A model generated the notes under the pieces. It did no database searches and was not told where the DNA came from. It was given only the letters and a program-made list of their open reading frames with translations. Positions 8,492 to 18,400 of a stretch of 64,000 nucleotides of DNA are shown one piece after another; position 1 is the stretch's first letter; each line of letters begins with the position of its first letter. Location of the stretch: NCBI RefSeq assembly GCF_051297175.1, contig NZ_JBINNY010000001.1, positions 4,588,001 through 4,652,000 of the forward strand, written 5' to 3'. The position numbers and the translations under genes were made by a program. This DNA comes from Dryocola sp051297175 (lineage in GTDB: Bacteria > Pseudomonadota > Gammaproteobacteria > Enterobacterales > Enterobacteriaceae).

Positions 8492-8797
8492 TTACCAGCT
8501 AGCCTTCTTAAGACCCGGAATTTCACCGCGCATAGCGGCTTCACGGACCTTAATACGGCTCAACCCGAACTTCCGCAGGAAAGCGTGCGGACGACCAGTT
8601 TGACGGCAGCGGTTACGCTGACGAGACGGGCTGGAATCACGCGGCAGGGACTGCAGCTTAAGAACTGCATCCCAACGTTCTTCGTCGGATGAGTTCACAC
8701 CAGAGATAATAGCTTTCAATTCCTCGCGTTTAGCGCGGTACTTGTCAGCCAGTTTTACGCGAACGACTTCGCGTGCTTTCATGGATTGCTTAGCCAT
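8492..8797 (-). CDS. rpsN: 30S ribosomal protein S14 (zinc-free form)
   Basis: The 101-residue protein begins MAKQSMKAREVVRVKLADKY and ends MRGEIPGLKKASW. It lacks the CxxC...CxxC zinc ribbon, so it is the long C-minus form. The open frame runs further upstream into rplE, but homology and the ATG at 8797 after an AGGGTTAC site fix the start. S14 packs in the 30S head near the decoding site. Confidence 0.98.
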   Translation of the reverse strand: MAKQSMKAREVVRVKLADKYRAKREELKAIISGVNSSDEERWDAVLKLQSLPRDSSPSRQRNRCRQTGRPHAFLRKFGLSRIKVREAAMRGEIPGLKKASW

Positions 8798-8810
8798 TAG
8801 TAACCCTACC

Positions 8811-9350
8811 TTACTTGCGGAATGGGAAGTTAAAGGCAGCCAGCAGAGCACGGCCTTCATCATCAGATTTCGCAGTAGTGGTAATGGTAATATCCAAACC
8901 ACGAACGCGATCGACTTTGTCATAGTCGATTTCTGGGAAGATGATCTGCTCACGGACACCCATGCTGTAGTTACCACGGCCATCGAATGACTTAGCGGAC
9001 AAGCCACGGAAGTCACGGATACGCGGTACAGCAATGGAGATCAGGCGCTCAAGAAACTCCCACATGCGTTCGCCACGCAGAGTTACTTTACAGCCGATCG
9101 GATAGCCCTGACGGATTTTGAAGCCTGCAACAGATTTGCGTGCTTTGGTGATCAACGGCTTTTGACCGGAGATTGCTGTCAGATCAGCTGCTGCATTATC
9201 CAGCAGTTTCTTGTCAGCGATCGCTTCACCAACACCCATATTCAGGGTGATCTTCTCGACCCGAGGGACTTGCATGACAGAATTGTAGCTAAACTCAGTC
9301 ATGAGTTTTTTAACTACTTCGTCTTTGTAGTAATCATGCAGTTTCGCCAT
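8811..9350 (-). CDS. rplE: 50S ribosomal protein L5
   Basis: The 179-residue protein begins MAKLHDYYKDEVVKKLMTEF and contains VPRIRDFRGLSAKSFDGRGN. L5 holds 5S rRNA in the central protuberance and contacts P-site tRNA. Its first codons overlap the S8 operator. It lies 14 bp after rplX. Confidence 0.99.
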   Translation of the reverse strand: MAKLHDYYKDEVVKKLMTEFSYNSVMQVPRVEKITLNMGVGEAIADKKLLDNAAADLTAISGQKPLITKARKSVAGFKIRQGYPIGCKVTLRGERMWEFLERLISIAVPRIRDFRGLSAKSFDGRGNYSMGVREQIIFPEIDYDKVDRVRGLDITITTTAKSDDEGRALLAAFNFPFRK

Positions 9351-9360
9351 CGTACTACTC
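9309..9360 (-). promoter_or_regulatory. S8 translational operator at the rplE start
   Basis: On the minus strand the first rplE codons carry ACTACAAAGACGAAGTAGT, a 5-bp stem (9313-9317 with 9327-9331). The region matches the E. coli site where S8 imitates its 16S rRNA contact and represses spc translation. The fold is inferred from similarity. Confidence 0.55.
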
Positions 9361-9364
9361 CAAA

Positions 9365-9679
9365 TTACTTGATAGTTTCGCTGTTAGACTTGAAGAAACG
9401 GACTTTTTTACCGTCTTCGAATCTAAAGCCTACACGGTCAGCCTTGCCGGTTGCCGCATTGAAGAGTGCAACGTTAGAAACTTGAATTGCAGCTTCTTTT
9501 TCAACGATGCCACCTGGTTGGTTCAGGGCCGGAACCGGCTTCTGATGTTTCTTAACCAGGTTGATACCTTCAACGACGAGCTTGCCGGAAGACAAGACAT
9601 TCTTAACTTTACCGCGTTTACCTTTATCTTTACCGGTTAACACGATAACTTCGTCATCACGACGGATTTTCGCTGCCAT
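9365..9679 (-). CDS. rplX: 50S ribosomal protein L24
   Basis: The 104-residue protein has a KOW motif near the N-terminus (DDEVIVLTGKDKGKRGKVKN). L24 is one of the two proteins that initiate 50S assembly and lies at the exit-tunnel rim. It lies 10 bp after rplN in the spc operon. Confidence 0.99.
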   Translation of the reverse strand: MAAKIRRDDEVIVLTGKDKGKRGKVKNVLSSGKLVVEGINLVKKHQKPVPALNQPGGIVEKEAAIQVSNVALFNAATGKADRVGFRFEDGKKVRFFKSNSETIK

Positions 9680-9689
9680 GATTCGCTCC

Positions 9690-10061
9690 TTAGAGTACTT
9701 CTGGTGCCAGAGAGATAATTTTCATGAACTTCTCATTACGCAGTTCACGAGTTACCGGCCCAAAAATACGCGTGCCGATTGGCTGCTCGCTGTTATTGTT
9801 TAAAATAACGCATGCATTACCATCGAAGCGAATGACAGAACCGTCCGGGCGACGAACACCCTTCTTGGTGCGCACCACTACCGCTTTCAGGACATCGCCT
9901 TTCTTCACCTTACCGCGAGGAATTGCTTCCTTGATGGTAATTTTGATGATGTCGCCGACGCCTGCGTAGCGACGGTGCGAGCCACCCAGAACCTTGATAC
10001 ACATTACGCGACGCGCGCCGGAGTTGTCGGCCACGGTCAGCATAGTCTGTTCTTGGATCAT
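9690..10061 (-). CDS. rplN: 50S ribosomal protein L14
   Basis: The 123-residue protein begins MIQEQTMLTVADNSGARRVM and contains AVVVRTKKGVRRPDGSVIRF. L14 sits at the subunit interface, forms bridge B8 and is the docking site of the silencing factor RsfS. It is the first gene of the spc operon and its promoter lies in the 166-bp gap after rpsQ. Confidence 0.99.
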   Translation of the reverse strand: MIQEQTMLTVADNSGARRVMCIKVLGGSHRRYAGVGDIIKITIKEAIPRGKVKKGDVLKAVVVRTKKGVRRPDGSVIRFDGNACVILNNNSEQPIGTRIFGPVTRELRNEKFMKIISLAPEVL

Positions 10062-10142
10062 TTCAGTGCTCCGCTAATGTCAACTACTACTTCGGGACCT
10101 GGAATTCAGGTCGTTAAAAAGCCCCATAAACGAGGGCGCGGC

Positions 10143-10148
10143 ATTATA
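10143..10148 (-). promoter_or_regulatory. spc operon promoter -10 element
   Basis: A perfect TATAAT on the minus strand (10143-10148), followed by GCCGCGCCC, lies in the gap between rpsQ and rplN at the same place as E. coli Pspc. The -35 region (TACCCA at 17-bp spacing) is poor, as in E. coli; the T-rich arm of the upstream terminator may act as an UP-like element. Confidence 0.65.
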
Positions 10149-10170
10149 ACACCGGTTCCTGAATATGGGT

Positions 10171-10206
10171 AGAAAAAATAAACGGCCCACTACTGAGCCG
10201 TTTATT
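10171..10206 (-). terminator. Terminator after the S10 operon
   Basis: Perfect 10-bp arms AATAAACGGC (10177-10186) and GCCGTTTATT (10197-10206) enclose a 10-base loop and are followed on the minus strand by TTTTTTCT. It lies 22 bases past the rpsQ stop and directly upstream of the spc promoter. Confidence 0.85.
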
Positions 10207-10227
10207 AGTTTGAGAAGGCTTACTGTA

Positions 10228-10672
<445 letters not shown>

Positions 10673-10673
<1 letters not shown>

Positions 10674-11083
10674 TACATCACCGTCTTAGTTACAAAGGTG
10701 GTTTTGATCGGCAGTTTCGCTGCTGCCAGCTTGAATGCTTCACGGGCCAGCTCTTCAGGTACACCGTCCATTTCATACAGGACTTTACCTGGCTGAATCA
10801 AGGCAACCCAATACTCCACGTTACCTTTACCTTTACCCATACGCACTTCAAGCGGCTTTTCGGTGATCGGTTTGTCCGGGAATACACGGATCCAGATCTT
10901 ACCCTGACGCTTAACTGCACGGGTCATTGCACGACGTGCTGCTTCGATCTGACGTGCAGTCAGACGACCACGGCCAACAGCTTTCAGACCGAAAGTGCCG
11001 AAGCTAACATCCGTACCGGCAGCCAGACCACGGTTGCGGCCTTTGTGCACTTTACGGAATTTTGTACGCTTTGGTTGTAACAT
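10673..11083 (-). CDS. rplP: 50S ribosomal protein L16
   Basis: The 136-residue protein begins MLQPKRTKFRKVHKGRNRGL and contains MGKGKGNVEYWVALIQPGKV. L16 organises the A-site and peptidyl-transferase region and is required late in 50S assembly. The PITEKPLEVRMGKGKG stretch holds the arginine that YcfD hydroxylates in E. coli. It lies 12 bp after rpsC. Confidence 0.99.
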
Positions 11084-11095
11084 CAGCGACTCTCC

Positions 11096-12147
<1,052 letters not shown>

Positions 12148-12160
12148 CTCTTCCTCCTAC

Positions 12161-12439
12161 TTATTTCTTCTTGGCTTTTTTATCAGCAGCGTGACCGCGA
12201 TAAGTACGTGTCGGTGCAAATTCACCCAGTTTGTGACCGACCATTTCGTCGGAAACAAATACCGGAACATGCTGACGACCATTATGGACAGCGATGGTCA
12301 AACCGATCATGTTTGGAAAGATCGTTGAACGACGGGACCAAGTGCGCAGGGGCTTCTTGTCACCGCTTTCCACCGCTTTCTCTACCTTCTTCAGCAAGTG
12401 CAGGTCAATAAAAGGACCTTTCTTGAGAGAACGTGGCAT
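12161..12439 (-). CDS. rpsS: 30S ribosomal protein S19
   Basis: The 92-residue protein begins [20 protein letters not shown] and contains [21 protein letters not shown]19 lies in the 30S head next to S13 and contacts the A-site finger. It lies 16 bp after rplB in the S10 operon. Confidence 0.99.
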
Positions 12440-12455
12440 GGCTTATCCTCTAAAA

Positions 12456-13277
12456 TTATTTGCTACGGCGACGTACGATGAATTTATCAGTACGCTTGTT
12501 GCTGCGGGTCTTCTTACCTTTGGTCTGAACGCCCCACGGAGTTACCGGGTGCTTACCAAAGTTACGACCTTCACCACCACCATGTGGGTGATCTACTGGG
12601 TTCATCGCAGTACCGCGAACGGTAGGACGAACACCACGCCAGCGAGCAGCACCCGCTTTACCCAGAACGCGCAGCATATGCTCAGCATTGCCAACTTCGC
12701 CCAGTGTTGCGCGGCAGTCAGCTTCGACTTTACGCATTTCACCAGAACGCAGACGCAGGGTAACGTAAGCACCATCACGTGCAACGATCTGCACATAGGT
12801 ACCAGCGGAACGTGCCAGCTGACCGCCTTTACCAGGTTTCATTTCTACGTTATGAACAGTAGAACCAACCGGGATGTTGCGCATCGGCAGGGTGTTACCA
12901 GCTTTGATTGCAGCATCAACGCCAGATTGAATCTGGTCGCCAGCTTTCAGGCCTTTAGGGGCCAGGATGTAACGGCGTTCGCCATCTTTGTACAGAACCA
13001 GTGCGATGTTCGCAGAACGGTTCGGATCGTACTCAAGACGCTCAACAATTGCCGGGATACCGTCTTTGTTGCGTTTGAAGTCAACAATACGATAAGCCTG
13101 CTTGTGACCACCACCAATGTGACGAGTGGTGATACGGCCATTGTTGTTACGGCCACCGGATTTGCTGTTTTTTTCAACCAGCGGAGCAAAAGGTTTGCCC
13201 TTATGCAGCTCAGGGTTGACCACTTTAACAACGTGGCGACGACCCGGAGATGTCGGTTTACATTTAACAACTGCCAT
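12456..13277 (-). CDS. rplB: 50S ribosomal protein L2
   Basis: The 273-residue protein begins MAVVKCKPTSPGRRHVVKVV and includes AMNPVDHPHGGGEGR, the conserved loop whose histidine lies close to the peptidyl-transferase centre. L2 is required for subunit association and tRNA binding. It lies 17 bp after rplW. The long open frame on the opposite strand (12294-13349) is a coding shadow. Confidence 0.99.
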   Translation of the reverse strand: MAVVKCKPTSPGRRHVVKVVNPELHKGKPFAPLVEKNSKSGGRNNNGRITTRHIGGGHKQAYRIVDFKRNKDGIPAIVERLEYDPNRSANIALVLYKDGERRYILAPKGLKAGDQIQSGVDAAIKAGNTLPMRNIPVGSTVHNVEMKPGKGGQLARSAGTYVQIVARDGAYVTLRLRSGEMRKVEADCRATLGEVGNAEHMLRVLGKAGAARWRGVRPTVRGTAMNPVDHPHGGGEGRNFGKHPVTPWGVQTKGKKTRSNKRTDKFIVRRRSK

Positions 13278-13294
13278 TGTCTTTCTCCTCCGAC

Positions 13295-13597
13295 TTACTC
13301 AGCGCCGCCGACGAAGTCCAGATTCTGGCCTTCCTTCAGGGTGACGTAAGCTTTTTTCCAGTCGCTACGACGACCAATACGCTGTCCGTGACGTTTAGTT
13401 TTCCCTTTAACTACCAGGGTGTTAACGTCTTTAACTTCAACTTCGAACAGTTTCTCAACAGCAGCAACGATCTCTGCTTTGGTCGCGTCTTTTGCAACTT
13501 TGAGAACGATGGTATTGGTTTTTTCCATCGCCATGGATGCTTTTTCAGATACGTGCGGCGCGCGCAGTACTTTCAGCAGACGTTCTTCACGGATCAT
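13295..13597 (-). CDS. rplW: 50S ribosomal protein L23
   Basis: The 100-residue protein begins MIREERLLKVLRAPHVSEKA. L23 lies at the tunnel exit and is the docking site of trigger factor and SRP; the exposed FEVEVKD loop carries the trigger-factor contact (E18 region lies in VSEKA). Its start overlaps the rplD stop by 4 bases. Confidence 0.99.
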   Translation of the reverse strand: MIREERLLKVLRAPHVSEKASMAMEKTNTIVLKVAKDATKAEIVAAVEKLFEVEVKDVNTLVVKGKTKRHGQRIGRRSDWKKAYVTLKEGQNLDFVGGAE

Positions 13598-14199
13598 GCC
13601 AGCATCTCCTCAACTTGCTTAACTGCTTCCGCAGTCATAACGACTTTGTCGAAGGCGATCAGGCTAACCGGGTCGATAGCTGCTACATCGCGCACGTCAA
13701 CCTTATGCAGGTTACGCGCAGCCAGGAACAGATTCTCATCCAGTTCGCCGGTGATGATCAGCACATCTTCCAGAGCCATGTCTTTCAGTTTCTGAGCCAG
13801 CAGCTTAGTTTTAGGCGCTTCAACAGAGAACTGTTCGACAACGATCAGACGGTCTTGACGTACCAGTTCGGACAGGATGCTTTTCAGCGCGCCGCGGTAC
13901 ATCTTTTTGTTTACTTTTTGACTGTGGTCCTGCGGACGAGCAGCGAAGGTCACGCCACCGGAACGCCAGATCGGGCTCTTGATAGAACCTGAACGCGCAC
14001 GGCCGGTACCTTTCTGGCGCCACGGTTTTTTACCGGAACCAGTTACTTCAGCACGGGTCTTCTGAGCACGAGTACCTTGACGGGCACCAGCTGCATAAGC
14101 AACTACAACCTGATGTACCAGCGCTTCGTTGAAATCACGACCGAAGGTAGTTTCGGAAACAGTCAGCGCGCTTTGCGCGTCTTTCAATACTAATTCCAT
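13594..14199 (-). CDS. rplD: 50S ribosomal protein L4, autogenous regulator of the S10 operon
   Basis: The 201-residue protein begins MELVLKDAQSALTVSETTFG and has the long internal loop (TRAEVTGSGKKPWRQKGTGR) that reaches the exit tunnel. In E. coli L4 also represses its own operon by causing attenuation and translational block in the S10 leader; a matching attenuator is present at 15213-15259. Confidence 0.99.
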   Translation of the reverse strand: MELVLKDAQSALTVSETTFGRDFNEALVHQVVVAYAAGARQGTRAQKTRAEVTGSGKKPWRQKGTGRARSGSIKSPIWRSGGVTFAARPQDHSQKVNKKMYRGALKSILSELVRQDRLIVVEQFSVEAPKTKLLAQKLKDMALEDVLIITGELDENLFLAARNLHKVDVRDVAAIDPVSLIAFDKVVMTAEAVKQVEEMLA

Positions 14200-14209
14200 T
14201 GCTATCCCC

Positions 14210-14839
14210 TTACGCCTTCACAGCTGGTTTAACGATCAGGTCGCTACCGGTTGCACCCGGAACAGCACCTTTCACCAGCAGCAGGTTGCGCTCAGCGTCA
14301 ACGCGTACTACGTCCAGGCTCTGAACGGTTACACGTTCGTTACCCAGTTGGCCTGCCATTTTCTTGCCTTTGAACACTTTGCCCGGAGTCTGGTTCTGAC
14401 CGATAGAACCCGGTACGCGGTGAGACAAGGAGTTACCGTGAGTTGCGTCCTGGGTACGGAAGTTCCAGCGCTTAACGGTACCTGCGAAACCTTTACCTTT
14501 AGAGGTGCCAGTTACGTCAACTTTTTTAACTTCAGCAAACAGCTCAACGCTAATGTCCTGACCTACGGTGAACTCTTCGCCTTCAGCAAGACGGAATTCC
14601 CACAGACCACGGCCAGCTTCAACGCCAGCTTTAGCAAAGTGACCAGCTTCCGGCTTGGTTACACGGTTTGCTTTTTTAGCACCAGTGGTCACCTGAACAG
14701 CACGGTAGCCGTCGTTAGCCAAGTCTTTAACCTGAGTAACACGGTTTGCTTCTACTTCGATAACGGTTACTGGGATAGAGACACCATCTTCAGTGAAGAT
14801 ACGGGTCATACCCACTTTTTTACCGACTAAACCAATCAT
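14210..14839 (-). CDS. rplC: 50S ribosomal protein L3
   Basis: The 209-residue protein begins MIGLVGKKVGMTRIFTEDGV and has the conserved loop GSIGQNQTPGKVFKGKKMAG, where a glutamine is methylated by PrmB in E. coli. L3 binds near the 3' end of 23S rRNA and supports the peptidyl-transferase centre. It lies 31 bp after rpsJ and 10 bp before rplD. Confidence 0.99.
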   Translation of the reverse strand: MIGLVGKKVGMTRIFTEDGVSIPVTVIEVEANRVTQVKDLANDGYRAVQVTTGAKKANRVTKPEAGHFAKAGVEAGRGLWEFRLAEGEEFTVGQDISVELFAEVKKVDVTGTSKGKGFAGTVKRWNFRTQDATHGNSLSHRVPGSIGQNQTPGKVFKGKKMAGQLGNERVTVQSLDVVRVDAERNLLLVKGAVPGATGSDLIVKPAVKA

Positions 14840-14870
14840 TGTTTCAACCTCTCAATCGTCAATGACCTGA

Positions 14871-15182
14871 TTAACCCAGGCTGATCTGCACGTCTACACC
14901 GGCAGCCAGATCCAGACGCATCAGAGCATCAACGGTTTTCTCAGTTGGCTCAACGATGTCAACCAGACGCTTGTGAGTGCGGATTTCGTACTGATCACGC
15001 GCGTCTTTGTTGACGTGCGGGGAGATCAGAACAGTAAAGCGCTCTTTGCGGGTCGGCAGCGGGATCGGACCACGGACTTGCGCACCAGTGCGCTTAGCAG
15101 TCTCGACGATTTCCGCAGTTGATTGATCGATCAGACGATGATCAAACGCTTTAAGGCGGATACGGATTCTTTGGCTCTGCAT
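14871..15182 (-). CDS. rpsJ: 30S ribosomal protein S10 (NusE)
   Basis: The 103-residue protein begins MQSQRIRIRLKAFDHRLIDQ and contains the RGPIPLPTRKERFTVL loop. S10 lies in the 30S head and, as NusE, pairs with NusB in antitermination and binds NusG to couple transcription to translation. It is the first gene of the S10 operon and follows a regulated leader of about 165 bases. Confidence 0.99.
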   Translation of the reverse strand: MQSQRIRIRLKAFDHRLIDQSTAEIVETAKRTGAQVRGPIPLPTRKERFTVLISPHVNKDARDQYEIRTHKRLVDIVEPTEKTVDALMRLDLAAGVDVQISLG

Positions 15183-15212
15183 GAGACCATAGCTCCAATT
15201 ATTTTATAGACG

Positions 15213-15259
15213 AAAAAAATTACTACTCGCACCCATTACGATTGATGGGAGAGTGTAAT
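15213..15259 (-). promoter_or_regulatory. S10 leader attenuator hairpin (L4 control)
   Basis: On the minus strand arms ATTAC (15255-15259), CTC and CCCAT pair with ATGGG, GAG and GTAAT (15219-15223), followed by TTTTTTT (15213-15219). It lies about 30-75 bases upstream of rpsJ, where E. coli has the L4/NusA-dependent termination hairpin. Pairing is read directly; L4 control is inferred from the family. Confidence 0.75.
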
Positions 15260-15353
15260 CGTTCATACATAGCCCCCCTGTTGGGGACATTGTTGGCAGC
15301 AACTTCGCTACCGGTTCATATCGAACCAGCCATCGATTAAGACAGGCCCGCGC

Positions 15354-15381
15354 ATTATACGCACTGGGCGTAACTATGCAA
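15354..15381 (-). promoter_or_regulatory. S10 operon promoter
   Basis: On the minus strand TTGCAT (15376-15381) and TATAAT (15354-15359) are separated by 16 bp and followed by GCGCGGGCC, a GC-rich discriminator typical of stringently controlled promoters. Transcription would start near 15347 and give the leader that carries the attenuator. Confidence 0.85.
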
Positions 15382-15423
15382 GCTGGTCGGACTAAAAATT
15401 AGCCTGCTATACCACAATAAAAA

Positions 15424-15873
15424 CTAAGGCTCTTTCGACGCCGCCTCTTTTTGCATTTCTTCCAACGCTTGCGACACTCGTAATTTGAGGGAATCGTAGT
15501 CCTGAGAGTCACTAACTGACTGATTATTCGAGATAGGCTCCAATTTCGGCGCATTTTCAATGTCAAATTGAGGGTCGACCGGTAAAACAGGGACTTCGTT
15601 AGCTGGCAGTGGCCTTTTTTTAAAAATATAGTGGATATCGGAAACAACATAGTCAGGAGCCGGGACTGCGGTCACTGTAGAAGGCTCTTCCTTTACGAAA
15701 TGGATGTTCCAGCCTGTATGCCCATAATAGCCCAGCAAGAGTGCCAGTCCCCCCCAAGCGCCCCAACATAGGAGGTTGGAGCAGCGATACAAATATTCCC
15801 ACCCTGTCGTTTTGATTCGCCGTGGCTGCCCATCGCTAAGACTTGCTGTATATGCCGCAAAAATTCTCAACAT
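15424..15873 (-). CDS. gspB: Type II secretion accessory protein GspB
   Basis: The 149-residue protein has a short basic cytoplasmic N-terminus, one membrane helix (about residues 33-50, NLLCWGAWGGLALLLGYY), a proline-rich periplasmic linker with VPAPDYVVSDIHYIFKKRPL, and a charged C-terminus. GspB works with GspA to bring the GspD secretin through peptidoglycan (known best from ExeAB of Aeromonas). It lies 1 bp after gspA and is transcribed toward rpsJ with no convincing terminator between. Confidence 0.88.
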   Translation of the reverse strand: MLRIFAAYTASLSDGQPRRIKTTGWEYLYRCSNLLCWGAWGGLALLLGYYGHTGWNIHFVKEEPSTVTAVPAPDYVVSDIHYIFKKRPLPANEVPVLPVDPQFDIENAPKLEPISNNQSVSDSQDYDSLKLRVSQALEEMQKEAASKEP

Positions 15874-15874
15874 C

Positions 15875-17374
15875 TCATTTGTCTCCTTTGACTGAAGGCT
15901 GCTCGACTAACAATCGCGGAGCTTCACCGCTGCCTTGCCAAAGACGCGTTAATGTTGTTTTGCCTACCTTGCCATCTGCGTTAAGGCCATTTTTATTCTG
16001 AAACATCGTGATCTTTTCTTTAAGGAGAGGAGTCCACTGGCCTGAAGGCGTTCCAGTCAGCATCAAGCTTTTATTAAGCATCGCCTCGAGCCAGGTTATC
16101 GACTCAGGGGAGCTTTTACTGCTTAAGCCCGTACTGCCATCCGGAGCAGGTTTCCAGAAGGCGGTGAACTCACCTTTCCAATATTTCTCGAACCAGGCTT
16201 TGTTAACTGTCCAGGTTGTATCATTGATCAGGAGGTCTACGTCTTGCTCCCCTACTCTAATTACAACCGCGAACAGGATATTATTTTCGAAATGGAGCTC
16301 TGCAAGCCAGGGAAGCTGCTGTTCAACCAATGCGGATAATGATGCCGTGCCCTTGGTACAGCTAAGCCATGTTTTGAATCCTTCAGCGCAACCCACAGCC
16401 TCCTGCGTTGAGACTTCGTAGCCCCAGACATTAAATAATCTTGCCAGCCCCTCCCTCTCAGTCATCCTCTGCTCTTCTAATACGGGAGGAGTATCCGCTT
16501 GTGCAGTGACAACAACCTTTTTCTCCATCCAGGCCGGAACGGGTAATTGCCATGGCACCTTGTTTTGTAGAAGCCAGCCCAAAGCGCAGCCTATGAGCAG
16601 ATAGAGACATAAGAACATTATCGATAGGCGGTTAATGCTTCTGCGTCCAACCACGGATTGCACGGCCATTTTTTGCTGCCGACCGTTAAGCGAAGTACTC
16701 TGCTCTGCTAGGCGAATTTGATTTGCCTGTTCAAGAATACGTTTTGCAAAACGCAGATTGCCCTTCGAGGCGAGTTGAAGTCTATAAAGGAAAGAAGTAT
16801 CCAATTGCGGCCCTTCGGCGCCTTCAGATATTTGTAACTTTGAAGCAAATTCGCGGTAGTCACATTTTTTTAGTTTGGGCATCTCAACACTGGTAACGCT
16901 GGACTTTCTTATCACATAGTTTTTTTGCAAAAAATCCTTGCCTACCAGCAGCAATGCATGGCCTCGACGATGAGCACTGAATTGATTCCACGTAGCGAAC
17001 AGATCGCCCAATCGGTGAGAAATTAGCTGCGCATCGTCAATAACGATAAGCGTAGGCTGATTCATGCTCATGGCTTCTGGCAGTTGATCGCTTATAAATG
17101 TATTGAGAGTGAGAGGCTGCTGACTCTGTGAAGGGTGAACATTGATCAGCAAGGGTTCATCGTTGGGCCTACGTATTGCGGTGTACAGCTGTGCTTCCCC
17201 CCCACATAACTGGCTTAACGCATTAACGATAGTTGACTTACCCGAACCTTCTATTCCAGTAAGAACGCAAGTTTGGCCTTTTCCTAATTCATATTGTAGG
17301 AACTCCAATATCAAGGCATTACAAGACAACATCTCTTCTGAGATATCTATTGATTTACTGAATATTAAATTCAT
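15875..17374 (-). CDS. gspA: Type II secretion ATPase/peptidoglycan-binding protein GspA
   Basis: The 499-residue protein has an N-terminal AAA-type ATPase with Walker A GIEGSGKST (40-48) and Walker B TLIVIDDAQ (108-116), one membrane helix (about 250-269), and a C-terminal periplasmic part ending in a peptidoglycan-binding domain (about 440-485, with KNGLNADGKVGKTTL). GspA remodels or binds the cell wall so the secretin can assemble. It is divergent from gspC across a 186-bp A/T-rich spacer. In E. coli K-12 this locus is silenced by H-NS; whether that holds here is unknown. Confidence 0.92.
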   Translation of the reverse strand: MNLIFSKSIDISEEMLSCNALILEFLQYELGKGQTCVLTGIEGSGKSTIVNALSQLCGGEAQLYTAIRRPNDEPLLINVHPSQSQQPLTLNTFISDQLPEAMSMNQPTLIVIDDAQLISHRLGDLFATWNQFSAHRRGHALLLVGKDFLQKNYVIRKSSVTSVEMPKLKKCDYREFASKLQISEGAEGPQLDTSFLYRLQLASKGNLRFAKRILEQANQIRLAEQSTSLNGRQQKMAVQSVVGRRSINRLSIMFLCLYLLIGCALGWLLQNKVPWQLPVPAWMEKKVVVTAQADTPPVLEEQRMTEREGLARLFNVWGYEVSTQEAVGCAEGFKTWLSCTKGTASLSALVEQQLPWLAELHFENNILFAVVIRVGEQDVDLLINDTTWTVNKAWFEKYWKGEFTAFWKPAPDGSTGLSSKSSPESITWLEAMLNKSLMLTGTPSGQWTPLLKEKITMFQNKNGLNADGKVGKTTLTRLWQGSGEAPRLLVEQPSVKGDK

Positions 17375-17560
17375 TTAATTACACCATAAATATCATGCAA
17401 TTCATTCACAACATGAATATATAAGAGCCATTTGCTGAATGCTATTAAGGTTATTTCCCGCCGTTAAAATTCAACTTGCTGGGCGTTCGGATTAGTCATA
17501 CTATGCAATTAATTCCGCCAGGACAATCTTTCACTGTTTCATTCCAGAGCATTAAGCATC
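17375..17560. promoter_or_regulatory. Divergent gspA/gspC control region
   Basis: The 186-bp spacer between the gspA start and the gspC start is clearly A/T-richer than its surroundings, with AT runs at 17375-17460. It must hold promoters for both arms. I could not choose a convincing -35/-10 pair on either strand. Its composition fits H-NS binding, which is known for the E. coli K-12 gsp locus. Confidence 0.5.
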
Positions 17561-18400
17561 GTGTCTAATCTAATAATGTTAGCCAATGGCATTACAAAAA
17601 AACTCGTTTCCTACCAGAGTTTACTGATAATTTCACTGGTGACATTTGGTTTATCCATTAATGAATTTGCGATCTTCGAGCTGCAAAATACGCATCCCTT
17701 TGGCAGGGAACAGCTTAATGAGCCCGCGAAAGATAAACCAGCCTCGGGAACAAAAGAGGCTTTCCACTTTGCTCTGCCGCACACGAATTCTGCGGTTACA
17801 GCCTCTGCCTCGCCACGGCCCGCATCATTGCCATCGCTTACCATCAATGGGATTCTCGCCAGTTCTCATCCCAGCCAGTCTATTGTCATTATTTCCTCGC
17901 CGGATGGCCAGCGTACTTACAAAGAGGGTGAGCTGTTGTCTGGATCATCTCAATATAGAATAAAGACAATTAATCCCAATTCTATTGTGGTTATTGACAG
18001 TGCATCACAGACTCAAGAAATTGAATTCTTAAAGGATCACGTTGTCCGCCAACCTGGCACGCATGAATCGGCTACACAGCATGACAACAGCATTGCGAAA
18101 ACAGCCTCGCTTGCAGACTACATAACAGCAAACCCTATTTATAAAAAAGGCACCCTCAAAGGGTTACGCCTCAACCCCGGGAAAGATGAAAAGCTCTTTT
18201 CTGCATGGGGACTTGCACGTGGTGATGTGGCAGTAAAAATAAACAACTTCATTTTATCTAATGACACGCAACTTCAGAATGCATTAGCAGACTTATCTTT
18301 CTTAAGAAGTGCACAATTGACCATTATTAGAAATGAACAATCACATTTAATTAATATCAACCTGGACACTTCCGCTAATCACACGGATGAAAGCAAGTGA
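17561..18400 (+). CDS. gspC: Type II secretion inner-membrane protein GspC
   Basis: The 279-residue bitopic protein has a membrane helix at about residues 19-38 (QSLLIISLVTFGLSINEFAI), a periplasmic homology region (LTINGILASSHPSQSIVIIS) that contacts GspD, and a C-terminal PDZ-like domain (LKGLRLNPGKDEKLFSAWGL). GspC links the inner-membrane platform to the secretin and is involved in substrate choice. The start is GTG; an ATG five codons in is possible. Its stop overlaps the gspD GTG start. Confidence 0.93.
   Translation: MSNLIMLANGITKKLVSYQSLLIISLVTFGLSINEFAIFELQNTHPFGREQLNEPAKDKPASGTKEAFHFALPHTNSAVTASASPRPASLPSLTINGILASSHPSQSIVIISSPDGQRTYKEGELLSGSSQYRIKTINPNSIVVIDSASQTQEIEFLKDHVVRQPGTHESATQHDNSIAKTASLADYITANPIYKKGTLKGLRLNPGKDEKLFSAWGLARGDVAVKINNFILSNDTQLQNALADLSFLRSAQLTIIRNEQSHLININLDTSANHTDESK

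Noticed and set aside
12294..13349. A 351-residue open frame opposite rplB and rplW
   Set aside because: It is antisense to strongly conserved ribosomal genes, its translation resembles no protein family, and such frames arise from biased codon use in the real gene.
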